Notes: generated from the sequence alone by a model not told the origin. A DNA stretch of 29,769 nt from Bacteroidota bacterium (GCA_024244665.1 JAAEOI010000134.1:1-29769); one strand, 5' to 3'. Positions 1-7,911 are shown, numbered from the stretch's first letter. Translations and numbers: made by a program.

Positions 1-728
1 TAAAGCTCTGGCTCGGAAGATTGGCAGACAAGACTGCTGAAGGATTCGAGAGGGTTGGTGATACTCTTTTCTATACAGATCAAGCTCCTGCAGCTGCCGA
101 CGGATTGAATATCGTTCAATTGAGCAATGCAAACATCCACGATTTTGTAACTGCTTATGACCTCTCGATCTTTAATCCGATGGTTCTGGGAGGGATTTTC
201 CTGGGTGCTATGATGGCCTTTGTATTCTGTGCCATGACCATGAAGGCTGTGGGTCGCGCTGCTGGTGCAATGGTTGATGAAGTGCGCAGGCAGTTTCGAG
301 AGATTCCCGGTATCATGGATGGGAAAGCTACTCCTGAATATGCCAAGTGTGTGGAGATTTCCACCAAGGGTGCTCAGAAGGAGATGCTTCTTCCTTCAAT
401 ACTGGCCATCGCCGTTCCTATCGCCATTGGTCTGATTCTTGGAGTAGCCGGTGTAATTGGATTGCTGGTTGGCGGTCTGACCACAGGATTCACACTTGCA
501 GTGATGCTTAACAATGCAGGTGGAGCATGGGACAACGCCAAGAAATACATTGAAAAAGGAAATTTTGGTGGAAAAGGCAGCGATGCTCACCATGCTGCAG
601 TTGTAGGTGATACAGTTGGAGATCCTTTCAAGGACACTTCCGGACCTTCACTGAATATTCTGATCAAACTGATGACTATGGTTTCTGTTGTAATGGCAGG
701 TCTTACCGTGGCCTTTGGAATGTTCTAG
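1..728 (+). CDS. hppA: Membrane-bound pyrophosphatase (ion-pumping), C-terminal part
   Basis: The frame is open from base 3, so this is the 3' part (about 241 residues) of a gene that begins outside the window; the TTG at 21 is not a real start. The family couples pyrophosphate hydrolysis to H+ or Na+ pumping across the inner membrane. Seen directly: the conserved C-terminal stretch [12 protein letters not shown], followed by [20 protein letters not shown], both diagnostic of M-PPases and part of the cytoplasmic catalytic face. Hydrophobic segments around them fit about four of the family's 16 membrane helices. The ion specificity and K+ dependence are set by residues upstream of the window and cannot be judged. 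The gene ends in a strong hairpin terminator, so it is not co-transcribed with anything to its right. Identification is secure. Confidence 0.96.
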   Translation, partial: KLWLGRLADKTAEGFERVGDTLFYTDQAPAAADGLNIVQLSNANIHDFVTAYDLSIFNPMVLGGIFLGAMMAFVFCAMTMKAVGRAAGAMVDEVRRQFREIPGIMDGKATPEYAKCVEISTKGAQKEMLLPSILAIAVPIAIGLILGVAGVIGLLVGGLTTGFTLAVMLNNAGGAWDNAKKYIEKGNFGGKGSDAHHAAVVGDTVGDPFKDTSGPSLNILIKLMTMVSVVMAGLTVAFGMF

Positions 729-748
729 AAACAATAAAAACATTCATA

Positions 749-784
749 AAAATACCGCTCCCATTTCCAGGGGCGGTATTTTTT
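749..784 (+). terminator. Rho-independent terminator after hppA
   Basis: An inverted repeat of about 13 bp (left arm 749-761, right arm 770-782, one G-T pair) with an 8-base loop is followed directly by a T-run. It starts 20 bases after the hppA stop. The A-run on the left side means the hairpin could also work on the minus strand for lpxH, whose stop is at 920. Confidence 0.9.
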
Positions 785-919
785 ATATCCCTATCCTGGC
801 ATTCCTTATTTTTACTGGTGGTATCATTATTGCCATTTATCTGAAGCTTGTACCCGGATCGACGCCTTAGCGCATGCGAAGCAGACGGTGCAGCGAGATC
901 ATGGTAAAAGCGAAAGAGA

Positions 920-1699
920 CTAAAGGGTGATGATTGTGCCGCGGTCACCGAAGTGCTTTTTCAGTTGCAGTTTCTCGCCGTCAAAAACAGCATATGTGAA
1001 GTTGGTGATCCAGTCACCCAGGCATACGACCTGGCTTGAGGGGGATACCCGGATAAGGAATGGAACATGACGGTGGCCGAAAACGAAGTAATCAATGTCA
1101 GGCTGCTTCTCCAGGTATTTTCTTGCAAAGATTACCTGGTGCTCCTTTTCAATCCCCATGAAGGGCACAAAGGCGCCTTTTTTGCTGCGGCTTTTTTTTG
1201 ACCACCACTGTGCAAATGTTACGGAACCGTTTGGGTGGAGACGGGCATAGAGCCATTGCATGAATCTGTTTTTGAAAATGCCCTGTAACATCCGGTAGGC
1301 GTGGTCAGATTCCAGCAGTCCATCACCATGCCCAAGCAGGAAACTCTTGTTGCTCCATGTTTTTACCAGGTTTCCGCGGTGAATGCTTACCCCGATCTCT
1401 TCGGTTAGGTAGCTGAAAAGCCAGATATCATGATTTCCAGGGAAGATGTGGATCTCAATACCTTCGTCAGCCAGGGAAGCAAGTTTTCCCAGGAAGCGGA
1501 CGAAGCCTCTTGGAACCACCTTACTGTATTCGAACCAGAAGTCAAAGACATCACCCAGGAGCCAGATCTCCTTTGCATCATGGCGGATCTGTTCAAGCCA
1601 ATCGACAAAATAGCTCTCCCGCAACCTGCCGTCATCCAGGGGAAACATTCCCAGGTGAAGGTCCGATGCAAAATATATGCGGTTCCTTTCAGGCATCAT
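920..1699 (-). CDS. lpxH: UDP-2,3-diacylglucosamine diphosphatase
   Basis: LpxH is a calcineurin-like metallophosphoesterase that cleaves UDP-2,3-diacylglucosamine to lipid X and UMP, the fourth step of lipid A synthesis, at the inner face of the inner membrane. Metal-binding motifs are all visible in the 259-residue protein: DLHLG (D13, H15), GDVFDFW (D50), GNHD (89-91), GHGD (H124) and GHRH (209-211). The GDVFDFW plus GNHDIW pattern and the length fit LpxH rather than a generic phosphoesterase. It starts ATGATG at 1699, 3 bases after the stop of the upstream lipoprotein gene, so it is probably translationally coupled as the last gene of a three-gene operon. Either of the two adjacent ATGs may be used. 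Confidence 0.92.
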   Translation of the reverse strand: MMPERNRIYFASDLHLGMFPLDDGRLRESYFVDWLEQIRHDAKEIWLLGDVFDFWFEYSKVVPRGFVRFLGKLASLADEGIEIHIFPGNHDIWLFSYLTEEIGVSIHRGNLVKTWSNKSFLLGHGDGLLESDHAYRMLQGIFKNRFMQWLYARLHPNGSVTFAQWWSKKSRSKKGAFVPFMGIEKEHQVIFARKYLEKQPDIDYFVFGHRHVPFLIRVSPSSQVVCLGDWITNFTYAVFDGEKLQLKKHFGDRGTIITL

Positions 1700-1702
1700 T
1701 TA

Positions 1703-2860
1703 TTAAAGCAGGTTGTCAAGCCAGGTCTCCAGGGTTTTTCCGAAGATATTCTTCGCCACAATATCGCCCTCCTTATTGACCAGGAAAGCGGAGGGCAGAG
1801 AAGATACATTGTACAAAATGTTCGCCCTGGAATCGGGATAGGTCAGTTCCGAAACATTGATCCAGTTAAATTCATTGAAGTCGATGGCATTCATCCATCT
1901 GTATTTATCATTATCCATTGAGATGGCATAAATTTCAAATCCTTTGCTGTGGTAAAGGTCATATGTGGACTTTAATTGCAGAAGTGAATTTATGCTGGTT
2001 TCATCTCCCGATGCCCAGAAGACCACCATGATTGCCTTCCCTTTGTAATCGGAAAGGGTGATCTCCTTACCATCCCGGTCAGGAATGGCGAGATCAAGAA
2101 AACCCTTGGGCTCTTCGGCCATTTCCAAAAGGGTGTTCATATGACTGGCCCTGTTGAATTCTGCCTCCCGGCGCGTGATATCAGCACGCAGGGATAAGGT
2201 GAGTGAAGAGTTGGGATGGGCTGTTTCCAGTGAATCGGCAATTACCTTGAAGTACTGGAGATCGGACTCCAGGCCCATGACCAGGGCATCTTCTTCATAC
2301 TTCTGGTAGAGGGCATAGACACTCGAAAGAGAGGTCATGTGTTGCACCAGGTAACTGATGGTAAATCGTTTCTGGCTTATGATGGTTTGAGTATATGCAT
2401 CGCGAACCAGTTTCATATGAGGTGATTCCGGGTCCCCGGCCGTCAGGGCGACTTCCTCCAGGGAGTCCAGTTTTGAGCGGGTGAGGTTGAGTTGTTCAAC
2501 CAGGATCCTGATGTTTTCCGACTCTTCCGATCCATGAACGCTGTATCCCTTGTCAAAAGATTCCGCTCTGGTGGAGAGGGTGATTTTTTCACCGGGAGCG
2601 ATCAGTAGGTTTACAATCTCCCCGTTGCTGTATCTCAGCACAAACAGTTCGGGTTCTTCAAGGTTTGTAGTCAGTGTAAAAGCACCCTCTTTACCAATAG
2701 CGGCTGAATCGATAAGTGATGTCCGGTTTACATCAAGCCTTTCCAGTGTGATGGCCTGGCCTTCACCTTCCTCGACAGATCCGTGTATACTTACATTGTT
2801 CCTGTTACAGGCGATACCTGCAGTGAGCAGGAATAAAAAAACAGCGTATTGAATTCTCAT
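1703..2860 (-). CDS. DUF4369/thioredoxin-fold lipoprotein without CxxC (paralog B)
   Basis: A 385-residue predicted lipoprotein: a hydrophobic signal ends at Cys18, which would be acylated after signal peptidase II cleavage. Residues of about 25-120 resemble DUF4369 beta-rich domains, a helical linker follows, and about 260-385 is a TlpA/AhpC-like thioredoxin fold. The active-site region reads FWASGDETS at 281-289 where active TlpA proteins have FWASWCGPC, so the two cysteines are replaced by D286 and S289. The cis-proline loop is kept (SSLP, P356). It therefore keeps the fold but should have no dithiol redox activity. It lies 4 bases downstream of a paralog with the same loss and 3 bases upstream of lpxH. 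Role unknown; a periplasmic binding or scaffold function is inference. Confidence 0.85.
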   Translation of the reverse strand: MRIQYAVFLFLLTAGIACNRNNVSIHGSVEEGEGQAITLERLDVNRTSLIDSAAIGKEGAFTLTTNLEEPELFVLRYSNGEIVNLLIAPGEKITLSTRAESFDKGYSVHGSEESENIRILVEQLNLTRSKLDSLEEVALTAGDPESPHMKLVRDAYTQTIISQKRFTISYLVQHMTSLSSVYALYQKYEEDALVMGLESDLQYFKVIADSLETAHPNSSLTLSLRADITRREAEFNRASHMNTLLEMAEEPKGFLDLAIPDRDGKEITLSDYKGKAIMVVFWASGDETSINSLLQLKSTYDLYHSKGFEIYAISMDNDKYRWMNAIDFNEFNWINVSELTYPDSRANILYNVSSLPSAFLVNKEGDIVAKNIFGKTLETWLDNLL

Positions 2861-2864
2861 ATGA

Positions 2865-4061
2865 TCAGTAGTTGCTATACAATTTTTCTAATTTATCAAC
2901 CAGCTCTCCTCCAAAGAGATCCCTTGCAATAATTTTTCCTCCCGGGCCGATGAGATAGTTGGATGGGATCTTTTCCACCATGTAAAGATCGGCAATCAGC
3001 GATTCCCATCTCACCAGGTCACTCATATGATCCCAGGTAAGATGATCCTGCTCAATGGCCTGGTTCCAGGTTTCTCCATCCCCGTCGAACGATACCTGCA
3101 GGATTTTAATAGGAAAATCTCCCCTCATGTCCCACACCTCCTTCAGATACCGGTTCTCCTCCCTGCTCAGGCTGCTCCATCCTGCCCAGAAACAGAGTAT
3201 TACATAGTCACCTTTAAGATCCGACAGAGCCATCTGTGATCCATCGGGGCGTGAAGATACAAAATCGGGTGCGATCTCACCTACCTCCGGACGATGATCC
3301 TGTCCATTTTTCTCGTTTGTAGCATCTGCTTCAAGAACCTGTGCATGCAATGAGCGGGCAGCTTCAAATTCCGGATACGTGGATTGCATCACAGAATCCA
3401 CAAAGCGGTAGGTTTGGAAATCCTTTCCCGGATGAAATACAGGCAGGCCCTGTCCGTATAGATTGTAGAGCGCTATCAGAATGGAAAGAGACTCCTGGTT
3501 TTTCTCAATGAAGTCAAGGGAGAAAGCCCGGAATGAAGTGGTGATGGAGTCAAATCTTTGATCCAGTCTTCTTTTTATCTCCGGGTAATCCCGGTGGTCA
3601 CGGTAATCCCGGATTTGCCGGGAGATATCCCCAAGTTCATTCAGTGTTCGTTTATGTTCTGTTGCAAGCATCATAAGCTGCTCGGATCCCCCTGAACCTT
3701 GAATCCTGTATTGACCGTGCTGTCCGGGACTGTCACTGAAGTTGATCTTTTCTCCGGGTTCAATCAGCAGGGTGATGTAGCCCGTTTGACCGGTCCTGAG
3801 TACGTAGAAGGCTATTTGCTCGGGTTCAAAGCTGATCTGAAACCGTCCCTCGCTGTCGCAAATAACAGTGTCAATTGGAATGTATTCCCTGACAGCCATC
3901 TCCTCAAGGAGTACCTGGCGACCCTTTCCACCCTGAAGAATTCCTTCGATCCGGGTCTGTTCTTTCAGGTTTTCTGGCCCATGGGGCTTATCTTTTCCCT
4001 GTTTGCAGCCACCGGATGACAGGGCAATAGACACAAGGATTATGAGGGAATATCTGTTCAT
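2865..4061 (-). CDS. DUF4369/thioredoxin-fold lipoprotein with SxxS (paralog A)
   Basis: A 398-residue predicted lipoprotein with a signal peptide ending at Cys19 (SSGGC). Domain order matches its neighbour: DUF4369-like beta domain (about 35-130), helical middle, TlpA-like thioredoxin domain (about 265-398). The motif is FWAGWSSLS at 291-299, so the conserved W295 remains but both redox cysteines are serines (S296, S299). The cis-proline is retained (KIPS, P366). It is the first gene of the operon that ends with lpxH; its upstream flank is the AT-rich scar at 4062-4686. Both paralogs lost the cysteines with different replacements, which argues for a shared non-redox role rather than one random mutation. 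Function not known. Confidence 0.85.
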   Translation of the reverse strand: MNRYSLIILVSIALSSGGCKQGKDKPHGPENLKEQTRIEGILQGGKGRQVLLEEMAVREYIPIDTVICDSEGRFQISFEPEQIAFYVLRTGQTGYITLLIEPGEKINFSDSPGQHGQYRIQGSGGSEQLMMLATEHKRTLNELGDISRQIRDYRDHRDYPEIKRRLDQRFDSITTSFRAFSLDFIEKNQESLSILIALYNLYGQGLPVFHPGKDFQTYRFVDSVMQSTYPEFEAARSLHAQVLEADATNEKNGQDHRPEVGEIAPDFVSSRPDGSQMALSDLKGDYVILCFWAGWSSLSREENRYLKEVWDMRGDFPIKILQVSFDGDGETWNQAIEQDHLTWDHMSDLVRWESLIADLYMVEKIPSNYLIGPGGKIIARDLFGGELVDKLEKLYSNY

Positions 4062-4354
4062 TATTCAGCTCTGTTTCGGGTGTAAAATTAACAAGATTGC
4101 TGAATGTAGTATTTAGTTGTTGAATTTGCTTTACAACACTGACCCTCTTCTACTGCAAACTTCATATTTTTATATGGCCTGATTTGTGAGTAAAATATAG
4201 TACTGCGGTCCTTTTTTTGTAGTTTACAATCACTGGTGTCCCGTTTAAAATCTTGAGACGCCTTATAATTGGTTAATATAAAATAAGTTACAAGGGTAAA
4301 GAAATTCAACGATTTGAAATCTGCATTTTTGGTGAAGTCATAACGATTTTCACC
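4062..4354. other. AT-rich non-coding stretch beside the IS4/glgB scar
   Basis: About 290 bases, visibly richer in A/T than the flanking genes, with no frame resembling a known protein. It should contain the promoter of the lipoprotein-lpxH operon; a TAATTTTA box on the minus strand near 4083-4090 is a weak candidate. The segment beginning near 4230 (CACTGGTGTCCCGTTTAAA) could be the left end of the insertion sequence whose transposase N-terminus starts at 4355, but no matching right end is present. Confidence 0.4.
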
Positions 4355-4450
4355 ATGAATAGCGGAAAAACAGTTTTTGCACAGCTGATGTCTGTAATCC
4401 CTGAATTTGAATTTGATAAATGTGTTTCCAGATACAACGGGAACCATCAT
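4355..4450 (+). mobile_element. IS4-family transposase N-terminal fragment
   Basis: An ATG at 4355 opens a 44-codon frame whose first 30 or so residues (MNSGKTVFAQLMSVIPEFEF, then DKCVSRYNGN) match the N-terminal DUF4372-type region of IS4-family transposases common in Bacteroidota. After about residue 32 the similarity stops and the frame closes at 4487-4489. The DDE catalytic domain is absent. It is thus a truncated remnant that now abuts the decayed glgB 5' end on the opposite strand. Recognition is from memory of the family pattern. Confidence 0.75.
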
Positions 4451-4616
4451 CTCCTGAGTAAAACCAACCTCTATGCCAATAAAAGGTAAAGGATTGCAGA
4501 GATTTTTCTCCCGCCAGTTCCCTCTAGTTGATTTCATCTTCCTCGATCCGTCTGGTGATGGTTGCTCGATAGGGCTCAAGCCACGGGTCGTTTCTGATCA
4601 GTCCGGGTTCTTTCAT
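4450..4616 (-). pseudogene. glgB: glgB 5'-end remnant (1,4-alpha-glucan branching enzyme)
   Basis: Read on the minus strand from the ATG at 4616, 30 codons encode MKEPGLIRNDPWLEPYRATI followed by TRRIEEDEIN and an amber stop at 4524-4526. The NDPWLEPY segment is typical of the N-terminus of Bacteroidota (eukaryotic-type) glycogen branching enzymes. Past the stop, the same frame continues RELAGEKSLQSF and then a short HRGW segment, matching in outline the next conserved block of the family (SL..FA...HR..GW), but then degenerates into the transposase fragment. The catalytic alpha-amylase domain is entirely missing. This is a dead gene: an in-frame stop plus a 3' truncation. Confidence 0.7.
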
Positions 4617-4626
4617 AACTGCTCTT

Positions 4627-4643
4627 TAAATTTGTTAAATTTG
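4627..4643 (+). promoter_or_regulatory. Tandem -7 boxes upstream of ribF
   Basis: Two exact TAnnTTTG boxes (TAAATTTG at 4627-4634 and 4636-4643) are spaced 9 bases apart and lie 44-60 bases before the ribF ATG. No TTG -33 element is seen at the usual distance. The transcription start would be near 4648 from the second box, giving a leader of about 40 bases. The boxes probably once served a ribF promoter divergent from glgB. Confidence 0.55.
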
Positions 4644-4686
4644 GGGACGCAAACATCGAATCCAGTCAAATCAGTTTGATTTTTAT

Positions 4687-5622
4687 ATGAAAGTATGGAC
4701 CATTCATGAACCGCTATCTATAAGGAAACCGGTGGCCACCATCGGAATTTTTGACGGAGTCCATACCGGGCACCGCTTTATTCTGGACCAATTGAAGGAT
4801 GAGGCGGCAAAGCATGGTGGCGAGTCGGTGGTGGTGACCCTGTGGCCCCATCCCCGGATCGTGTTGAACAAGGATATGCAGCAGTTCAAACTCTTACACT
4901 CCCGGGAGGAGAAGATCAGGGAGCTTGAGCAGTGCGGGATTGATCATCTGCTTATTGTTCCCTTTGATAAAAAGATGGCTTCGCTCACCGCCTACGAATT
5001 TACACAGGAGTACCTGGTTGATTTCCTGGGTGTTGAGGTATTGCTGGTTGGTTATGACAATCATTTTGGCCGTGACAGGAAGGGTGATCCTGACGGGCTG
5101 GTACTGTGCGCAGAGAAAAATGGCTTCCGGATTGAGAAAATATCTGAATTTAACCCGGGCGTAGGGAAGGTGAGCTCCACCACAATCAGGGATGTTGTGC
5201 TGAAAGGAGAGCTGAAGAGGGCAAGGAAGATGTTGGGATATAACTACTACCTGTCGGGACATGTGGTGGAGGGAAATCACATCGGCAGGCAGATGGGATT
5301 TCCCACTGCAAATATCCATCCCTACAATCCGAATAAGCTGATCCCCATGAACGGAGTCTACGCAATAAGGGCCGAAATGAAGGGAGAAGCGTATGGCGGA
5401 ATGCTCAATATCGGGTTCAGGCCCACCATCGATAGTGCTTCGGCTGTAAAGACCATTGAGGCTCATCTGTTTGATGTTACGGGAGATTTTTACGGAGAAC
5501 ATATTGTGATTCATTTTATTAGTAGAGTTAGGGATGAGATGAGATTCAAGGGATTGGAGGAGCTGAAAAATCAACTATCCAGGGATAAAATCGTCATTCA
5601 AGAGCTACTTTTTGAGCCTTAA
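4687..5622 (+). CDS. ribF: Bifunctional riboflavin kinase / FAD synthetase
   Basis: RibF phosphorylates riboflavin to FMN and adenylylates FMN to FAD in the cytoplasm. The 311-residue protein has the expected two-domain layout. The N-terminal nucleotidyltransferase domain shows GIFDGVHTGH (HxGH at 26-29), GYDNHFG (122-128) and SSTTIR (163-168). The C-terminal flavokinase domain shows GFPTAN (204-209, with the PTAN that binds Mg-ATP), PMNGVYA, NIGFRPT and the EAHLFD segment. Length is normal for the family. The ATG at 4687 is preceded by an in-frame stop region and the -7 boxes, so the start is well fixed. It appears monocistronic: the next gene lies over 400 bases away. Confidence 0.96.
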   Translation: MKVWTIHEPLSIRKPVATIGIFDGVHTGHRFILDQLKDEAAKHGGESVVVTLWPHPRIVLNKDMQQFKLLHSREEKIRELEQCGIDHLLIVPFDKKMASLTAYEFTQEYLVDFLGVEVLLVGYDNHFGRDRKGDPDGLVLCAEKNGFRIEKISEFNPGVGKVSSTTIRDVVLKGELKRARKMLGYNYYLSGHVVEGNHIGRQMGFPTANIHPYNPNKLIPMNGVYAIRAEMKGEAYGGMLNIGFRPTIDSASAVKTIEAHLFDVTGDFYGEHIVIHFISRVRDEMRFKGLEELKNQLSRDKIVIQELLFEP

Positions 5623-6022
5623 GCCAATCCTGATTCCTATAGCCCTGCTTGCAATTTCGTCCATGCTTTCTGTGCAGGATTTATCACAATTTTCTCACTT
5701 TGATATGGAGATCCTTTTGTTTTTTCCATCCATCGGCCTCCCGGTTGAGATAGGTGAGGTATTCATGCACATACCCTGAATTACAACACCGTCCGGTTAA
5801 AAGTTGGGGCTCATTTTAGTATTTAGCCTCTTTTTGACAGACGGCCTGTCAGAAAAGGTAAATGGAGGAAACGGTAGTCCGAATGAATCCCGAGTTCTTT
5901 CGATTACCTCACAGTGGGATGAATGGGCTTGCATAATGGACAAACTTTTGGCTGGATTCCAGCAACTTTTTTGGATTTCGTGCGTAATACTCGTGGTATG
6001 CCTCATTATGGGGATAAAACAC
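5623..6022. other. Intergenic stretch without a recognisable gene
   Basis: About 400 bases between ribF and the ahcY promoter. Several short frames are open, including one from a TTG at 5612 to 5779 with a signal-peptide-like start and frames through 5800-6040 on both strands, but none resembles a protein I know. It contains the inverted repeat at 5831-5855. It may be the residue of a decayed gene. Confidence 0.4.
5831..5855. repeat. Inverted repeat (10-bp stem) upstream of ahcY
   Basis: Left arm TTTTTGACAG (5831-5840) pairs with right arm CTGTCAGAAA (5846-5855) with one T-G pair and a 5-base loop. It has no T-run after the right arm, so it is a weak terminator for ribF at best; it lies about 170 bases before the predicted ahcY transcription start. 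No SAM or SAH riboswitch consensus is recognised around it. Confidence 0.35.
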
Positions 6023-6030
6023 TATTTTTG
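6023..6030 (+). promoter_or_regulatory. -7 box of the ahcY promoter
   Basis: TATTTTTG matches TAnnTTTG exactly. The transcription start expected about 5 bases downstream (near 6035) lies after any possible start codon upstream of 6040, which rules out the longer reading of ahcY beginning at 5923. No TTG element is seen at the usual distance. Confidence 0.55.
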
Positions 6031-6060
6031 CATTCTAAAATGATTAAAATTATGGATACA

Positions 6061-7473
6061 ATGACCTACAAGGAGACACTGCCCTATAAAGTCGCAGACA
6101 TCAGTCTGGCCGGCTTTGGCAGGAAAGAAATTGAAATTGCTGAAAAGGAGATGCCCGGACTGATGTCCATCAGGAGGAAGTGGTCTGCAGAGAAGCCGCT
6201 TAAGGGTGCAAGGGTCATGGGATCATTGCACATGACCATACAAACCGCCGTATTGATCGAAACCCTGGTTGAACTTGGTGCAGATGTCCGATGGGCCAGT
6301 TGTAATATATTCAGTACACAGGACCATGCAGCGGCTGCCATTGCCGCATCGGGAGTCCCGGTTTTTGCATGGAAAGGGGAGACCCTGGAAGAGTACTGGT
6401 GGTGCACCGCGCAGGCACTTGCTTTCCCGGGAGGCTTAGGACCACAGATGATCGTAGATGATGGTGGCGATGCTACCTTACTGATCATTAATGGTTTTGA
6501 AGCTGAAGATGATGCTTCAGTACTGGATGTGAAAGCATCGAGCCTTGAAGAAGAAGTGGTACTTGCCACACTGAAAGGTATCCTGAAAGAGGATCCTGGA
6601 AGATGGCACAGGGTTGTTCCTGAAATGAGGGGTGTTTCCGAAGAGACTACTACCGGAGTGCACCGACTATACCAGATGATGGAGCAGGGAAAATTGCCTT
6701 TCCCCGCAATTAATGTGAACGATTCAGTGACCAAATCAAAATTCGATAACCTTTATGGTTGCCGTGAGTCACTGGCCGACGGGATCAAGCGTGCCACCGA
6801 TGTGATGGTTGCAGGAAAAGTTGTTGTGGTTGCCGGTTATGGTGATGTGGGCAAAGGATGTGCACACTCCATGAAATCATATGGTGCCAGGGTAATCGTG
6901 ACCGAGATCGATCCCATCTGCGCACTTCAGGCTGCCATGGAAGGCTTTGAAGTCAATACCATGGAGGAGGCTGTCAAGCAGGGTAACATCTATGTGACCA
7001 CTACCGGTAACAAGGATGTAATCACCGCAGAGCACATGGCTGGAATGAAAGACCAGGCTATCGTCTGTAACATTGGGCATTTCGACAACGAGATCCAGGT
7101 TGAGAAGCTGGAAAACTGGGAAGGTATTAACAAAGTAAATATCAAGCCCCAGGTGGACAAATATGTATACCAGGACGGTCATGCTATCTTCCTTCTGGCA
7201 GAGGGCAGACTCGTGAACCTGGGTTGTGCCACTGGCCACCCCTCATTCGTAATGAGTAACTCATTCTCGAACCAGACACTGGCTCAACTTGAGCTGTGGA
7301 AGAATGACTATGAGGTAGGCGTTTATATGCTTCCCAAGCACCTCGATGAGGAGGTTGCCAGGCTGCACCTTGAACAACTTGGCGTCAAACTGACCATCCT
7401 TACTCCCGAACAGTCTGAATACCTGGGAGTGAATGTGGAAGGGCCCTATAAGGCCGAGCATTACCGCTATTAA
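6061..7473 (+). CDS. ahcY: S-adenosyl-L-homocysteine hydrolase
   Basis: AhcY reversibly splits S-adenosylhomocysteine into adenosine and homocysteine in the cytoplasm, clearing the product inhibitor of methyltransferases. Seen directly: [16 protein letters not shown] near the N-terminus, the [14 protein letters not shown] substrate region, [13 protein letters not shown], the NAD-binding [14 protein letters not shown] glycine-rich loop, and the C-terminal end PYKAEHYRY. From the ATG at 6061 the protein is 470 residues, normal for the long bacterial type. ATGs at 6040 and 6052 are in frame and possible; upstream residues from 5923 are not conserved and precede the promoter. Its stop overlaps by 4 bases the stop of a convergent lipoprotein gene. 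Confidence 0.95.
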   Translation: MTYKETLPYKVADISLAGFGRKEIEIAEKEMPGLMSIRRKWSAEKPLKGARVMGSLHMTIQTAVLIETLVELGADVRWASCNIFSTQDHAAAAIAASGVPVFAWKGETLEEYWWCTAQALAFPGGLGPQMIVDDGGDATLLIINGFEAEDDASVLDVKASSLEEEVVLATLKGILKEDPGRWHRVVPEMRGVSEETTTGVHRLYQMMEQGKLPFPAINVNDSVTKSKFDNLYGCRESLADGIKRATDVMVAGKVVVVAGYGDVGKGCAHSMKSYGARVIVTEIDPICALQAAMEGFEVNTMEEAVKQGNIYVTTTGNKDVITAEHMAGMKDQAIVCNIGHFDNEIQVEKLENWEGINKVNIKPQVDKYVYQDGHAIFLLAEGRLVNLGCATGHPSFVMSNSFSNQTLAQLELWKNDYEVGVYMLPKHLDEEVARLHLEQLGVKLTILTPEQSEYLGVNVEGPYKAEHYRY

Positions 7474-7904
7474 TTATAGATATGTAGTACGTCTGACTGG
7501 ATTGAGGTCTTGTATTTCACCAGGGGATATCGGGCCGGGCCGGAGTTGGGTTCTGCCCCGTTCATCAGGAGGTAGGTAGATTCGCATTCAGGGCATTGGA
7601 ATACACCATAGAAGGAGGGATCTTCAACAACCGCCTCATCATGCTCCGGGAACAAGGTACAGGTCCGGTCGTAGGCGAAGAACACCAGGTCGGATTCCCG
7701 GTATAGTACGATCCCGTTGACTCCACCGCTGATCAGTTTGGAGGTGCCGATTCCCACATCTCCCAGGTCAGCATAGAGCAAAAGGTAAATATCCACCTTG
7801 ATAACAGGAATCAGTTCACCCTTGTTGCTTTCGCAGGAAGGGAGTGTTATTCCTGCAGTCAACAGCAGTAAAAGAGAAAGGGAGATCAGCCTTATTCGTT
7901 TCAT
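7470..7904 (-). CDS. Rieske-like lipoprotein with altered cluster ligands
   Basis: A 144-residue predicted lipoprotein (signal ends at LPSC, Cys24). The C-terminal half resembles the small Rieske-like proteins of Bacteroidota: FFAYDRTC at 75-82, CPEC at 104-107, then a [13 protein letters not shown] segment typical of that group. A true Rieske centre needs CxH and CxxH. Here the first motif is C-T-L (no His; H88 is six residues on) and the second is CxxC, so ordinary 2Cys-2His [2Fe-2S] binding is not expected. Three cysteines plus H88 might bind a metal by another geometry (inference). Its -7 box nearly abuts the ATG. No redox partner is nearby. Function unknown. Confidence 0.7.
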   Translation of the reverse strand: MKRIRLISLSLLLLLTAGITLPSCESNKGELIPVIKVDIYLLLYADLGDVGIGTSKLISGGVNGIVLYRESDLVFFAYDRTCTLFPEHDEAVVEDPSFYGVFQCPECESTYLLMNGAEPNSGPARYPLVKYKTSIQSDVLHIYN

Positions 7905-7911
7905 TTCAGGT

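Noticed and set aside
787..870. Open hydrophobic segment (PILAFLIFTGGIIIAIYL) after the hppA terminator
   Set aside because: It looks like a membrane helix but has no start codon; the upstream frame is just the terminator. Possibly a decayed gene end, not supportable as a gene.
4088..4579. Minus-strand frame of 163 codons in the lpxH-operon/ribF gap
   Set aside because: It runs through the glgB remnant in the wrong frame and antisense to the transposase fragment, and resembles no protein.
5797..6006. Minus-strand frame of 69 codons in the ribF-ahcY gap
   Set aside because: No similarity recognised, no promoter or ribosome-binding site, and atypical composition.
5923..6039. N-terminal extension of ahcY
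   Set aside because: It precedes the predicted promoter and is unlike AhcY proteins.
5804..6043. Plus-strand frame of 79 codons from a TTG, with two hydrophobic stretches
   Set aside because: No ATG start, no recognisable family, and it overlaps the ahcY promoter.
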